Assembly: GCF_900108295.1 (NCBI RefSeq)
Contig: NZ_FNWK01000001.1
Span: 2,353,001-2,417,000, forward strand
Length of the DNA stretch: 64,000 bases
Source of the DNA: Sphingopyxis sp. YR583
GTDB taxonomy: Bacteria > Pseudomonadota > Alphaproteobacteria > Sphingomonadales > Sphingomonadaceae
Direction of reading: 5' to 3'
Shown here: piece by piece, positions 52,225-59,581 of the stretch
How the letters are laid out: every line of letters begins with the position of its first letter
Numbering within the stretch: the first letter of the stretch is position 1
Notes under the pieces: model-generated
The model's database searches: none
What the model was told of the DNA's origin: nothing
Seen by the model: only the letters and a program-made list of their open reading frames with translations
Translations under genes and position numbers: made by a program

Positions 52225-53040
52225 TTAGCCGACGAATGCGCGCTCGATGACGAAGTCGCCGGGCGCGGCGTTCGATCCTTCCTTGAACCCCAGTTCCTCG
52301 AAGCGGGCCTGCAGGTCGCGGATCATCGCCATGCTGCCGCACATCATGATGCGGTCGGTGGCGGGATCAAACTCGGTCGGCCCGGTCAGCGGGTGACCGA
52401 AGAGCGAGCCATCCTCGATCAGCGCATCGATACGGCCCGTCGTGTGGAAGGGCTCGCGCGTCACCGTCGGCAGATAGTGGAACTGCAGCAGCGCCTGATC
52501 CTGCACCAGCGGGTCGCCCGCAAGCTGGCTTTCCAGCTCTTCGCGGAACGCAAGGTCGCTGACCTGCCGCACGCAATGGACGATCACGATCTGATTGAAG
52601 CGATCGTAGATATCGGGATCGCGCGCCAGGCTGAGGAAGGGCGCGAGGCCGGTGCCGGTCGAAAGCATGAACAACCGCCGCCCGGGCGTCAGCGCGTCGG
52701 CAACGAGCGTCCCCGTCGGCTTGCGGCCAAGATAGACCGGATCGCCCGGCTGGATCAGCTGAAGCCGTGAGGTCAGCGGGCCATCGGGCACCTTGATCGA
52801 CAGGAATTCCAGTTCGTCGGCATAGGCGGGGCTGGCGATCGAATAAGCGCGGAGCAGCGGGCGGCCTTCGCCCGGCAGGCCGATCATCACGAATTCGCCC
52901 GAGCGGAAGCGAAAGCTCGGCGGGCGGGTGATCGTGAAGCTGAACAGATGCTCGTTCCAGTGGCGCACCGAACGCACCTCCTCGACGGTCAGCGAGGCGG
53001 AGGGGGCCAGCTTGGCGGCTTCGGCAATACGGTCACTCAT
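52225..53040 (-). CDS. fpr: ferredoxin-NADP reductase
   Basis: 271 residues from ATG 53040 in a TGATG overlap; a GTG one codon up is possible. The FAD motif is RPLLRAYSIASPAY, the NADP site LSTGTGLAPFLS, then VHCVRQVSDLAFREEL and the MMCGSMAMIRDLQARFEELGF block. The C-terminal FVIERAFVG ends with the extra residues typical of the bacterial class. It moves electrons between NADPH and ferredoxin or flavodoxin, often against oxidative stress. Linked to the hypothetical gene upstream. Confidence 0.92.
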   Translation of the reverse strand: MSDRIAEAAKLAPSASLTVEEVRSVRHWNEHLFSFTITRPPSFRFRSGEFVMIGLPGEGRPLLRAYSIASPAYADELEFLSIKVPDGPLTSRLQLIQPGDPVYLGRKPTGTLVADALTPGRRLFMLSTGTGLAPFLSLARDPDIYDRFNQIVIVHCVRQVSDLAFREELESQLAGDPLVQDQALLQFHYLPTVTREPFHTTGRIDALIEDGSLFGHPLTGPTEFDPATDRIMMCGSMAMIRDLQARFEELGFKEGSNAAPGDFVIERAFVG

Positions 53041-53501
53041 CACTTTGAACTTTCCTGATGTGTCATGGTGCCGGCTGCGAGGGCCGACATATCGAATCCC
53101 GCCGCAATCAGCCTGTCGATCGCTGCGCCCATCGCTTTGGCGATCGGGCCGACGCTGTCTCCCTCGGCCAGCAAGGCCAGCGTCGTGCGAGCATTTGCAG
53201 GATCCCCAAGCGAAAAATCGCGCCAGAGTCCAAGCAGAATTGCTTCATCCTCTGAAATCTGGAGGCATGGCATCGGTGCGAGCGCCAGCGTTTCGACCGC
53301 GTCGCCCGCTAGCAGCGCCATTGCAATATGGAAATCGGGAAGCGCCGCAGCGGCATCGACCGCAGCAAAACCGCGAAACAGCATCTGCGGCGGACACCGA
53401 CCGCGCTCGGACGCCGAAACCCAGCCGCGCATCGCCCACAGCAGGAAGCGCCCGCCATTGCAGAGACTTTCCACTGGCCGGTCGACAAAGGCGTACATCA
53501 T
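53040..53501 (-). CDS. hypothetical protein upstream of fpr
   Basis: 153 residues from ATG 53501. Largely helical; recurrent pieces: GRFLLWAMRGWVSASERGRCPP, PDFHIAMALLAGDAVETLAL, ISEDEAILLGLWRDFSLGDPANARTTLALLAEGDSVGPI. It has three cysteines but no metal-binding arrangement that I recognise. The TGATG overlap with fpr implies coupled synthesis; I cannot name a function. Confidence 0.7.
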   Translation of the reverse strand: MMYAFVDRPVESLCNGGRFLLWAMRGWVSASERGRCPPQMLFRGFAAVDAAAALPDFHIAMALLAGDAVETLALAPMPCLQISEDEAILLGLWRDFSLGDPANARTTLALLAEGDSVGPIAKAMGAAIDRLIAAGFDMSALAAGTMTHQESSK

Positions 53502-53643
53502 ATCCCTTTCCAGCGCGCCCAATAGGCGGCGGCTGACGGGCTTATATGTTACTGCGAGTCATTTGCAATTTAGATTTTCTTCGCGGCGTGATTTGTCGGC
53601 GCTGATCCAGTGTCGGTTGACCGCCGATTGCGGCCCTCCATCC

Positions 53644-53718
53644 TCGTCACCCCGGACTTGATCCGGGGTCCATGACTTCAGCGCTGCAGTGGATCCCGGA
53701 TCAAGTCCGGGATGACGA
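53644..53718. repeat. dispersed palindromic repeat (29-bp arms)
   Basis: Arms 53644-53672 and 53690-53718 are reverse complements with two mismatches, loop 17 bases. Core: CGGACTTGATCCGGG. It has the same layout as the repeat at 11528-11603 (29-base arms, 17-18-base loop, CGTCA start) although the core differs. It fills most of the 264-base gap between the fpr operon and the PilZ gene. Confidence 0.8.
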
Positions 53719-53765
53719 AGGTGGAACGCGGAAACGCCCGCTTTCCACCCCTAAACGGACCCTTG

Positions 53766-54200
53766 TCAGCGCTTCCGCCCAAATTGTCCCGGCAGGTTTG
53801 TAGCGCGCGTGAGTCCGGGGCGCCATGTGTCGACGCGCGGCGGCGGGATGATCTGGAAATCGGCGCGGCTGTCGGCGGCAACGATCTGGTCGTTATGTGC
53901 GACGCGCAAGCGAATGGTCTCGATTTCGCGGTCGGTCTGGATGCCAAAGCGGGTTCCCGCGACCCAGCGCACGGTTCCCATCATCGGCTCATGCCCCGGC
54001 ATGAACACCGTCATTCGTTCGCCGATCTGAAGAATATGTGGGCCCTGTCCGCCGATTCCCGTCAGCGAGACGTTGCGAAGCGTGACGTCGAACCGGCCCA
54101 ACCGCTGACAGCCGAGCGCCGCCTTGACCAGCCGCGACTGCCGTGGCTGGCGTTTTTCATCCGGTGACGGTGAGGCAGGGGAGGCCTCGGGATTCGACAT
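53766..54200 (-). CDS. PilZ-domain protein
   Basis: 144 residues from ATG 54200. A basic N-terminus (DEKRQPRQSRLVKAALGC) gives the RxxxR-like c-di-GMP loop; the beta-barrel follows (FDVTLRNVSLTGIGGQGP with the D/N-x-S-x-x-G motif, IGERMTVFMPGHEPMMGTVRWVAGTRFGIQ). PilZ proteins bind c-di-GMP or derive from such receptors. The GGDEF-EAL enzyme at 43291 is the nearest c-di-GMP gene. The 260 bases upstream hold no convincing gene. Confidence 0.82.
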   Translation of the reverse strand: MSNPEASPASPSPDEKRQPRQSRLVKAALGCQRLGRFDVTLRNVSLTGIGGQGPHILQIGERMTVFMPGHEPMMGTVRWVAGTRFGIQTDREIETIRLRVAHNDQIVAADSRADFQIIPPPRVDTWRPGLTRATNLPGQFGRKR

Positions 54201-54405
54201 GCGCGACTCAACAACTGCCGCCCGATTCCCACCTCGGACGGTTAACTGATTGGTCCCGGTACGAGTCCTAAACGAGGAAGGTAAATTTTCGTATAGCGTG
54301 TTTGATAATATCGACAGGTTATTTGGGCGAGAGAGGCCGGCGGATGGCATGGCGATTTTGCTCTGGTCCGGCAAAACGGACGGCGTGATATGGCGAGATG
54401 TCGCC

Positions 54406-54441
54406 AAAAAGGCCCGCCGCGTGCTGGAACACGGGCGGGCC
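54406..54441 (-). terminator. intrinsic terminator of the 54463 gene
   Basis: Read on the minus strand: GGCCCGCC stem with GGCGGGCC and a 15-base loop, then TTTTT. Placed 22 bases after the stop. Confidence 0.8.
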
Positions 54442-54462
54442 GATTGATCGGGGAAGGGCAGG

Positions 54463-54999
54463 TTAGCCGAGGCCCGAGAAGCGGATGTCCTGGACGCGGC
54501 CATAGCGGATGTCACAGGTGAACTTGCCCTTGTCATAGGATCCGCCGCGACCCCAGCGTCCGCCGTAACCATCGCGGACGATGACGCGGCCCTTGACGCG
54601 ATAGCCATCGCGCTTGCGATCGATGCTCGTCACTTCGGTAACGTCGGTGCGGCCATAACGGCGGCTGCCGCGCTCGACCGAGTTGACGCACTGGCTGACC
54701 GCGCTGCGGCTGTTGCCATAGCGGTTATAATCATAGCCATAACCGTAACGGGCATCGTTGTCGTAGCGGCCGCGATAACGATCGTCATAACGGCTGTCGC
54801 GGTCGTAACGGTCGTTGTTGCCGCTCGACAGGATCGCCGCGAGGCCACCGATCACGACGGCGCCGGCGATGATTTCGCCTGCGCTGATGCCGTCGCGGTC
54901 ATAGCGATCGCGCGCGGCGGCAGGGGCGGCGCTCATCAGCATCGCGCCGGCGGTGGCCGCACCAATTGCGGCCCTGGTCAGATTGGTCTTGATAGCCAT
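54463..54999 (-). CDS. secreted Arg/Tyr/Asp-rich protein, paralogue of 55184
   Basis: 178 residues: signal peptide (NLTRAAIGAATAGAMLMSAAPAAA), then DRDGISAGEIIAGAVVIGGLAAILSSG, a hydrophobic patch after the signal, a low-complexity R/Y/D/N region (about 60-100), and a C-terminal domain with one cysteine pair (SQCVNSVE, FTCDIRYGRVQDIRFSG). It shares plan and key segments with the gene 184 bases upstream. Envelope protein of unknown role. Confidence 0.75.
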   Translation of the reverse strand: MAIKTNLTRAAIGAATAGAMLMSAAPAAARDRYDRDGISAGEIIAGAVVIGGLAAILSSGNNDRYDRDSRYDDRYRGRYDNDARYGYGYDYNRYGNSRSAVSQCVNSVERGSRRYGRTDVTEVTSIDRKRDGYRVKGRVIVRDGYGGRWGRGGSYDKGKFTCDIRYGRVQDIRFSGLG

Positions 55000-55135
55000 G
55001 GTTCGGTCTCCTCAAAAGCGCAGGCGGCGTTTCGCGGCCTGTTGAGGATGGTGTACCGCAGGGGCCGTGACGCCGTGCTGAACCCGACGCTTATCTGGCG
55101 TTCAGCCTTGGTTTCGCTGGCGTTCATAAAGGAAA

Positions 55136-55162
55136 GGCCCCTCGCCGCGGGGCGAGAGGCCT
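55136..55162 (-). terminator. intrinsic terminator of the 55184 gene
   Basis: Arms GGCCCCTCGCC / GGCGAGAGGCC with a GCGG loop; A-run on the left gives TTTCC on the minus strand and TTTT on the plus side, so it may act both ways. Confidence 0.75.
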
Positions 55163-55183
55163 TTTGCCGCTATTGCGTTCGGG

Positions 55184-55720
55184 TCAGCCGAAATTGACGT
55201 CGACGACGCGGCCGTTCCGATAGCTGCAGCCAAAGCTCTTCACCTCGCCGCCGAGGCGCGAGGCGGTGCCGGTGACGTACCAGCCGCCGCCCGAGGCCTC
55301 GGTCCCGGTGATGCTGTCGACGCGGGCGTCGTCGCCCATCTCGGCTTCGACCGCCCAACTGCACGCGTCGGCGGCACGGCCCTCAGCTTCGCCGCGGCCA
55401 TAGGCGCCAGGGGTGGTGTCGTTCTGCGCATCGGGTTCGTAACGCGGAACCTCCTGCCGATCGTCATCGCCGCGATAGGGCGGCTCGTACCGGTAATCGG
55501 GCGCGCGCTCGCGCTTGTCCTTGCCGACCGAGCTCGCGATCGCCGCAATCGTACCGATAATAAGCAGCCCGCCGAGCACATCGCCGGTGCTGATATTGTC
55601 GCGGTCGCGATAGCCCCAGCCGCCATGATGGCGCCCGCGCGCTTCGGCAGGAACGGCGCTCAGCCCGACAGAGGTCAGGACGATCGCGGCTGCGGTGGTG
55701 AAACTGGTCAGTCTACGCAT
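55184..55720 (-). CDS. secreted protein, paralogue of 54463
   Basis: 178 residues, same length as its neighbour. Signal peptide (SFTTAAAIVLTSVGLSAVPAEA), then RDRDNISTGDVLGGLLIIGTIAAIASS, an acidic-polar middle (PYRGDDDRQEVPRYEPDAQND) and a C-terminal domain ending FGCSYRNGRVVDVNFG with two cysteines (DACSWAVE, FGCSYR). Matching segments with the 54463 product point to a tandem duplication that has since diverged. Confidence 0.75.
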   Translation of the reverse strand: MRRLTSFTTAAAIVLTSVGLSAVPAEARGRHHGGWGYRDRDNISTGDVLGGLLIIGTIAAIASSVGKDKRERAPDYRYEPPYRGDDDRQEVPRYEPDAQNDTTPGAYGRGEAEGRAADACSWAVEAEMGDDARVDSITGTEASGGGWYVTGTASRLGGEVKSFGCSYRNGRVVDVNFG

Positions 55721-55840
55721 CGAGGGAAACTCCCTGCAGGGGCCCCGGACGGTCCGGCCCGCAATGTCGGCGTTCTACGTCGGCGATGCTTTCGCGCCGC
55801 TGAACCGTGGCTAGCGCGCGGCGAGCCGAGTCCGGCATGG

Positions 55841-55872
55841 AAAAAGCCCGCCGTCTGTTAGGACGACGGGCC
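55841..55872 (-). terminator. intrinsic terminator of the glycine-zipper gene
   Basis: Arms GCCCGCCGTC / GACGACGGGC with a 6-base loop; AAAAA on the left reads TTTTT on the minus strand. Confidence 0.8.
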
Positions 55873-55909
55873 TTGGGACCAGTATAGGTGACCAGACCTA
55901 TTGGTAATT

Positions 55910-56728
55910 TCAGCAGACGCAGCGCGGGGCGGCCTTGGGTTTCGGCTTCCACTTTTTCTTCGCGACATAGCGTTTCCGCACCGGCACATTTTCATAATAG
56001 GTGCGGGTCGACGTTTCGACCGTTTCGGTTACGACCGGCGCGCCGTTGATGATCGTCGTGACCACGACGCCGGGCGTGTAATAGCCATAGCCGCCATATT
56101 GATAGCTCGTCGAATATCCGCCGGGATAATATCCGCCCTGATAATGGCCACCGTCATGGCGATAGCGGACAGTGCGGCTGGACCAATATTCGTCGCACTT
56201 CTTCTTGTCCGACGCGTTGCCGATTGCCGAGCCGGCGAGGGCGCCGACCCCGGCGCCGATCAGCGTGCCGGTGGTGCGATCGCCACGTCCGGCTATGCGG
56301 TTGCCGGCGACGCCCCCCACGAGCCCGCCGACAACCGCGCCGCCCACTGTACCCCCCCGGCCACAGCGGCGTTCCATCTCTTCGTCGTAACGGGGGTCAT
56401 AGCCACCCTGATAAGTGGGATCGTAAGCGGGCGGCGGCGGATAGCCGGCGCCATGGCCTTCGACCGTGCCTTCATAACGGCCTTCGTAGCGGCGGCCGTC
56501 GGATGTCTCGTAAGTGCCGTCCCAGGTGCCGGTCCAGCGACCCTCGGCATCATAGCCCGAGACGCGGCGATATTCGACTTCACTCGGCACGCGGTCGGGA
56601 TAGCCGGTGTAGACGCGGACGTCGGGATCGGCGGGAACACCATAGTCGAGCGCGGGCTGTTCGGCGCCGGCGCGTCCCGCCAGCAACAACGACCCTGCGG
56701 CCATTCCCAACAACACGATCGTACGCAT
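55910..56728 (-). CDS. glycine-zipper secreted protein
   Basis: 272 residues with signal peptide (MRTIVLLGMAAGSLLLAGRAGA). The middle has a glycine zipper (GGTVGGAVVGGLVGGVAGNRIAG, GTLIGAGVGALAGSAIG), followed by Tyr/Gly-rich repeats (HYQGGYYPGGYSTSYQYGGYGYY) and a basic KKKWKPKPKAAP tail ending in CVC. Glycine-zipper 2TM domains insert in the outer membrane or act as envelope lipoprotein-like factors. A TTAA-N7-TTAG site lies just upstream. Confidence 0.82.
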   Translation of the reverse strand: MRTIVLLGMAAGSLLLAGRAGAEQPALDYGVPADPDVRVYTGYPDRVPSEVEYRRVSGYDAEGRWTGTWDGTYETSDGRRYEGRYEGTVEGHGAGYPPPPAYDPTYQGGYDPRYDEEMERRCGRGGTVGGAVVGGLVGGVAGNRIAGRGDRTTGTLIGAGVGALAGSAIGNASDKKKCDEYWSSRTVRYRHDGGHYQGGYYPGGYSTSYQYGGYGYYTPGVVVTTIINGAPVVTETVETSTRTYYENVPVRKRYVAKKKWKPKPKAAPRCVC

Positions 56729-56764
56729 GCCAAACTCCCTGTTCCCTCGGACCGAACCGATTGG

Positions 56765-56779
56765 TTAACAGTTTGTTAG
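56765..56779. promoter_or_regulatory. CtrA-like binding site
   Basis: TTAACAGTTTGTTAG, one mismatch from the CtrA consensus TTAA-N7-TTAA, about 40 bases before the glycine-zipper start; another TTAAC lies at 56807-56811. CtrA is the alphaproteobacterial cell-cycle regulator. By-chance occurrence is possible. Confidence 0.35.
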
Positions 56780-56843
56780 CAAAATTAGCGATTCGTCGCG
56801 AATCCGTTAACCCTGAAGAATGCGTCCCGTTTTGGGTCAGGGC

Positions 56844-57332
56844 CTAGGTGGCGAGCGCGGCGGCGATCCGCGCGACCAGCGCCTCGGCACCGGCCTGATC
56901 GGCCGCCGTAAAGCGCGCTGGAAGCGGACTGTCGAGGTCGAGCACCCCGACGAGTCGATCGTTCGCGATCACCGGCACGACGAGTTCGCTGCGGCTGTCG
57001 GCATCGCACGCGATATGGCCGGGAAAGGCGTGGACATCCTCGACGCGCTGAGTCGCGCGCAGCCGCGCGGCGGCACCGCAAACGCCCTTGTCGAGCGCTA
57101 TCCGGATGCACGCCGCCTTGCCCTGAAACGGGCCGAGGACGAGCTCGGTCCCGTCGAAGCGATAGAAGCCGGCCCAGTTGAGGTCGGGGATCGCCTGCCA
57201 GATCAGCGCCGCGACATTCGCCATATTGGCGATGCCATCGCGCTCGCCCGCGACGAGTGCGGCGGCGGCATCGCCTGCCTCCGCCCACAGCGCGGCGGGA
57301 TCGGTCGCGGAGAAGGAGAGGGCGTAGCTCAT
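56844..57332 (-). CDS. msrC: free methionine-(R)-sulfoxide reductase
   Basis: 162 residues, GAF fold. Reduces free Met-(R)-O in the cytosol using three cysteines, here Cys75 (GKAACIRI), Cys85 (KGVCGAA) and Cys109 (HIACDADSRSE), with the same 10- and 24-residue gaps as E. coli fRMsr. The LNWAGFYR and SELVVPVI motifs are also present. The start codon overlaps the stop of the peptidase gene before it (TAATG), so the two are coupled. Confidence 0.92.
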   Translation of the reverse strand: MSYALSFSATDPAALWAEAGDAAAALVAGERDGIANMANVAALIWQAIPDLNWAGFYRFDGTELVLGPFQGKAACIRIALDKGVCGAAARLRATQRVEDVHAFPGHIACDADSRSELVVPVIANDRLVGVLDLDSPLPARFTAADQAGAEALVARIAAALAT

Positions 57333-59491
57333 TATTCGACGCTGAGCCCCGTCCACTTCGCCGCAAAGGCATATTTGTCCGCCGCCTCGGCGATGATCTT
57401 GTCGGTCGGCTTGCCACTACCGTGACCGGCGCGGGTTTCGACGCGGATCAGGTGCGGTTTGTCGCCTGCTTTCGCGTGCTGGAGCGCCGCCGTATATTTG
57501 AAGCTGTGCCCCGGCACGACGCGGTCGTCGGTGTCGGCGGTGGTCACCAGAACCGCCGGATAGGCGCGGCCGTCCTTGATATTATGGTAGGGCGAATAGG
57601 CGAGCAGATTCTTGAAATCGCCTTCTTTCGACGGATAGCCATAGTCGTCGACCCAATAGCGGCCGGCGGTAAAGCGGTCGAAGCGCAGCATGTCCATCAC
57701 GCCGACCGCAGGCAGTGCCGCGGCGAACAGGTCGGGGCGCTGATTGGTCACCGCGCCGACGAGCAGCCCGCCGTTCGATCCGCCCTCGATCGCGATCTGG
57801 CCCTTGCCGGCAAGACCTTCGGCGATCAGATATTCGCCCGCCGCGATGAAATCGTCGAAGACATTCTGCTTCTTGTCGAGCCGGCCGGCATCGTGCCACG
57901 CCTTGCCATATTCGCCGCCGCCGCGGAGGTTGGCGATCGCGAGCACCCCGCCCTTGTCGACCCAGGCAAGCCGCGTGGGCGAGAAGCCGGGGGTCATCGA
58001 GACGTTGAACCCGCCATAGCCATAGAGCAGCGTCGGCGACCCCTTGCTGCGGTCGAGGCCCTTTTTCATCACGACGAACATCGGCACTTCGGTGCCGTCC
58101 TTCGACTTGTAGAAGCGCTGTTCGACGGTGAAGTCGTCGGGTTTGAAGGTCAGCTTCGGCTCGGCGAAAATCTCGCTCTTTCCGGTCTGCGTATCGAAGC
58201 GGTAGATCGTCGTCGGCCGCGCGTAGCTGGAAAAGGCATAGAAGGTTTCGGAGTCGCTGGACTTGCCCCCGAAGCCCGAAGCCGATCCGATATCGGACAA
58301 TTTGATGTTGGCGACGGGCTTGCCGTCGAGCGCGACCATGCGCGCTTCCGACTTGGCGTCGCCGAGGTAGGAGAGAATGATGCGGGTGCCGACGCGCGAC
58401 GCGCCGACCAGCGTGTCCTCGCTCTCGGCAACGAGCTGGGTCAGCTGCGCGGGCTTTTTGATGTCCATCGACACCAGCCGCTGGCGCGGCGCGCCCTTGT
58501 TCGTCAGGAAGGTGAAGCGTGTGCCCTCGTTGGTCACATATTCCCAATTGTTCGCGAAATCGTCGACGAGGGTGATCGGCTTTCCGCGGGTCTTGCCGAT
58601 AGGATAAAGCGTCAGGCCATAACGTTCGTCGGTCCCTTCGGAGCCGACGACGAGCAGATATTTGCCATCGTCGGTAACGACAGCGCTGTTGTTGAGCTTG
58701 GGCTTGTCGGGCGTGGCATGGATCAGCACGTCGGCGCTCTGCGGCGTCCCGAGCTTGTGGAAATAGACGCTGTGATTCTCGTTGAGCGACTGAAAGGCTT
58801 CGCCTTCCTTGGGTTCGGGGAAGCGCGAATAATAAAAGCCGCTTCCGTCCTTTGCCCAGTCGAGCGCGGAGAATTTGACCCACCGAACCTCGTCGGACAG
58901 ATCCTGGCCCGTGGCGACATCCTTGACGCGCACGATGCGCCAGTCGGTGCCGCCATCCTGTACCGAATAGAGGAGATGCTTGCCATCCTCCGACGGGTTC
59001 CATTCGCCGAGCGCGGTTGCGCCGTCCTTCGCCCATGCGTTGGGATCGATCAGGACCCGGCCTTCGCCCTTCAGCCCTTCGCGGACGTACAGGACCGACT
59101 GCGGCTGAAGCCCGTCGTTGCGGCTGTAGAAATAGCGCGTCCCGGCCTTGGTCGGCAGACCGAAGCGTTCGTAATTATAAAGCTCGGTCATCCGCTTCTT
59201 GAAGGTGTCGCGCCCGGGCAGCGTGTCCAGATAGGCGTCGGTCACCTTGTTCTGCGCCGCAACCCAGTCGGCGACCTTCGGATTGACGCGCACATCGTCC
59301 TCGAGCCAGCGATAGGGATCGGCGACGTTCACCCCGAACTGGGGATCGACCGTGTCGCCGCGTGCCGTGTCGGGATAGGCGAGGGCCTTGGCCGTCGCAG
59401 AGGTCGCCGCGGCATCGGCCGCCTGTGCCGCACCCGGAAGCATCGTCAGGGCAACCAGCGCCAGCGGCGCGGACAGGGCTTTACGGGACAT
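57332..59491 (-). CDS. prolyl oligopeptidase (S9A)
   Basis: 719 residues from ATG 59491 with signal peptide (MSRKALSAPLALVALTMLPGAAQA). Propeller starts DPYRWLEDDVRVNPKV; hydrolase motifs: Ser in IEGGSNGGLLVGAV, Asp in TTADTDDRVVP, His in RAGHGSGKPT, all normal. It cuts short peptides after proline in the periplasm. The second S9 enzyme of the window and different in subfamily from the one at 5093. Operon with fRMsr. Confidence 0.94.
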   Translation of the reverse strand: MSRKALSAPLALVALTMLPGAAQAADAAATSATAKALAYPDTARGDTVDPQFGVNVADPYRWLEDDVRVNPKVADWVAAQNKVTDAYLDTLPGRDTFKKRMTELYNYERFGLPTKAGTRYFYSRNDGLQPQSVLYVREGLKGEGRVLIDPNAWAKDGATALGEWNPSEDGKHLLYSVQDGGTDWRIVRVKDVATGQDLSDEVRWVKFSALDWAKDGSGFYYSRFPEPKEGEAFQSLNENHSVYFHKLGTPQSADVLIHATPDKPKLNNSAVVTDDGKYLLVVGSEGTDERYGLTLYPIGKTRGKPITLVDDFANNWEYVTNEGTRFTFLTNKGAPRQRLVSMDIKKPAQLTQLVAESEDTLVGASRVGTRIILSYLGDAKSEARMVALDGKPVANIKLSDIGSASGFGGKSSDSETFYAFSSYARPTTIYRFDTQTGKSEIFAEPKLTFKPDDFTVEQRFYKSKDGTEVPMFVVMKKGLDRSKGSPTLLYGYGGFNVSMTPGFSPTRLAWVDKGGVLAIANLRGGGEYGKAWHDAGRLDKKQNVFDDFIAAGEYLIAEGLAGKGQIAIEGGSNGGLLVGAVTNQRPDLFAAALPAVGVMDMLRFDRFTAGRYWVDDYGYPSKEGDFKNLLAYSPYHNIKDGRAYPAVLVTTADTDDRVVPGHSFKYTAALQHAKAGDKPHLIRVETRAGHGSGKPTDKIIAEAADKYAFAAKWTGLSVE

Positions 59492-59581
59492 GGCAAGGCG
59501 ATCCTCATTTTCTGTGGGGGAAATTATCGTGCGCCGGTATGTAAGCATCGGCAAGAAGCGGACAAGGGGATTTGATCTTCG

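Noticed and set aside
54250..54447. A 65-codon frame between PilZ and the 54463 gene
   Set aside because: It ends within the terminator of the neighbouring gene, has no ribosome site and no recognisable content.
57257..59575. A long plus-strand frame opposite the prolyl oligopeptidase
   Set aside because: The protein has no coherent domains; the minus strand carries a full S9 enzyme and fRMsr.
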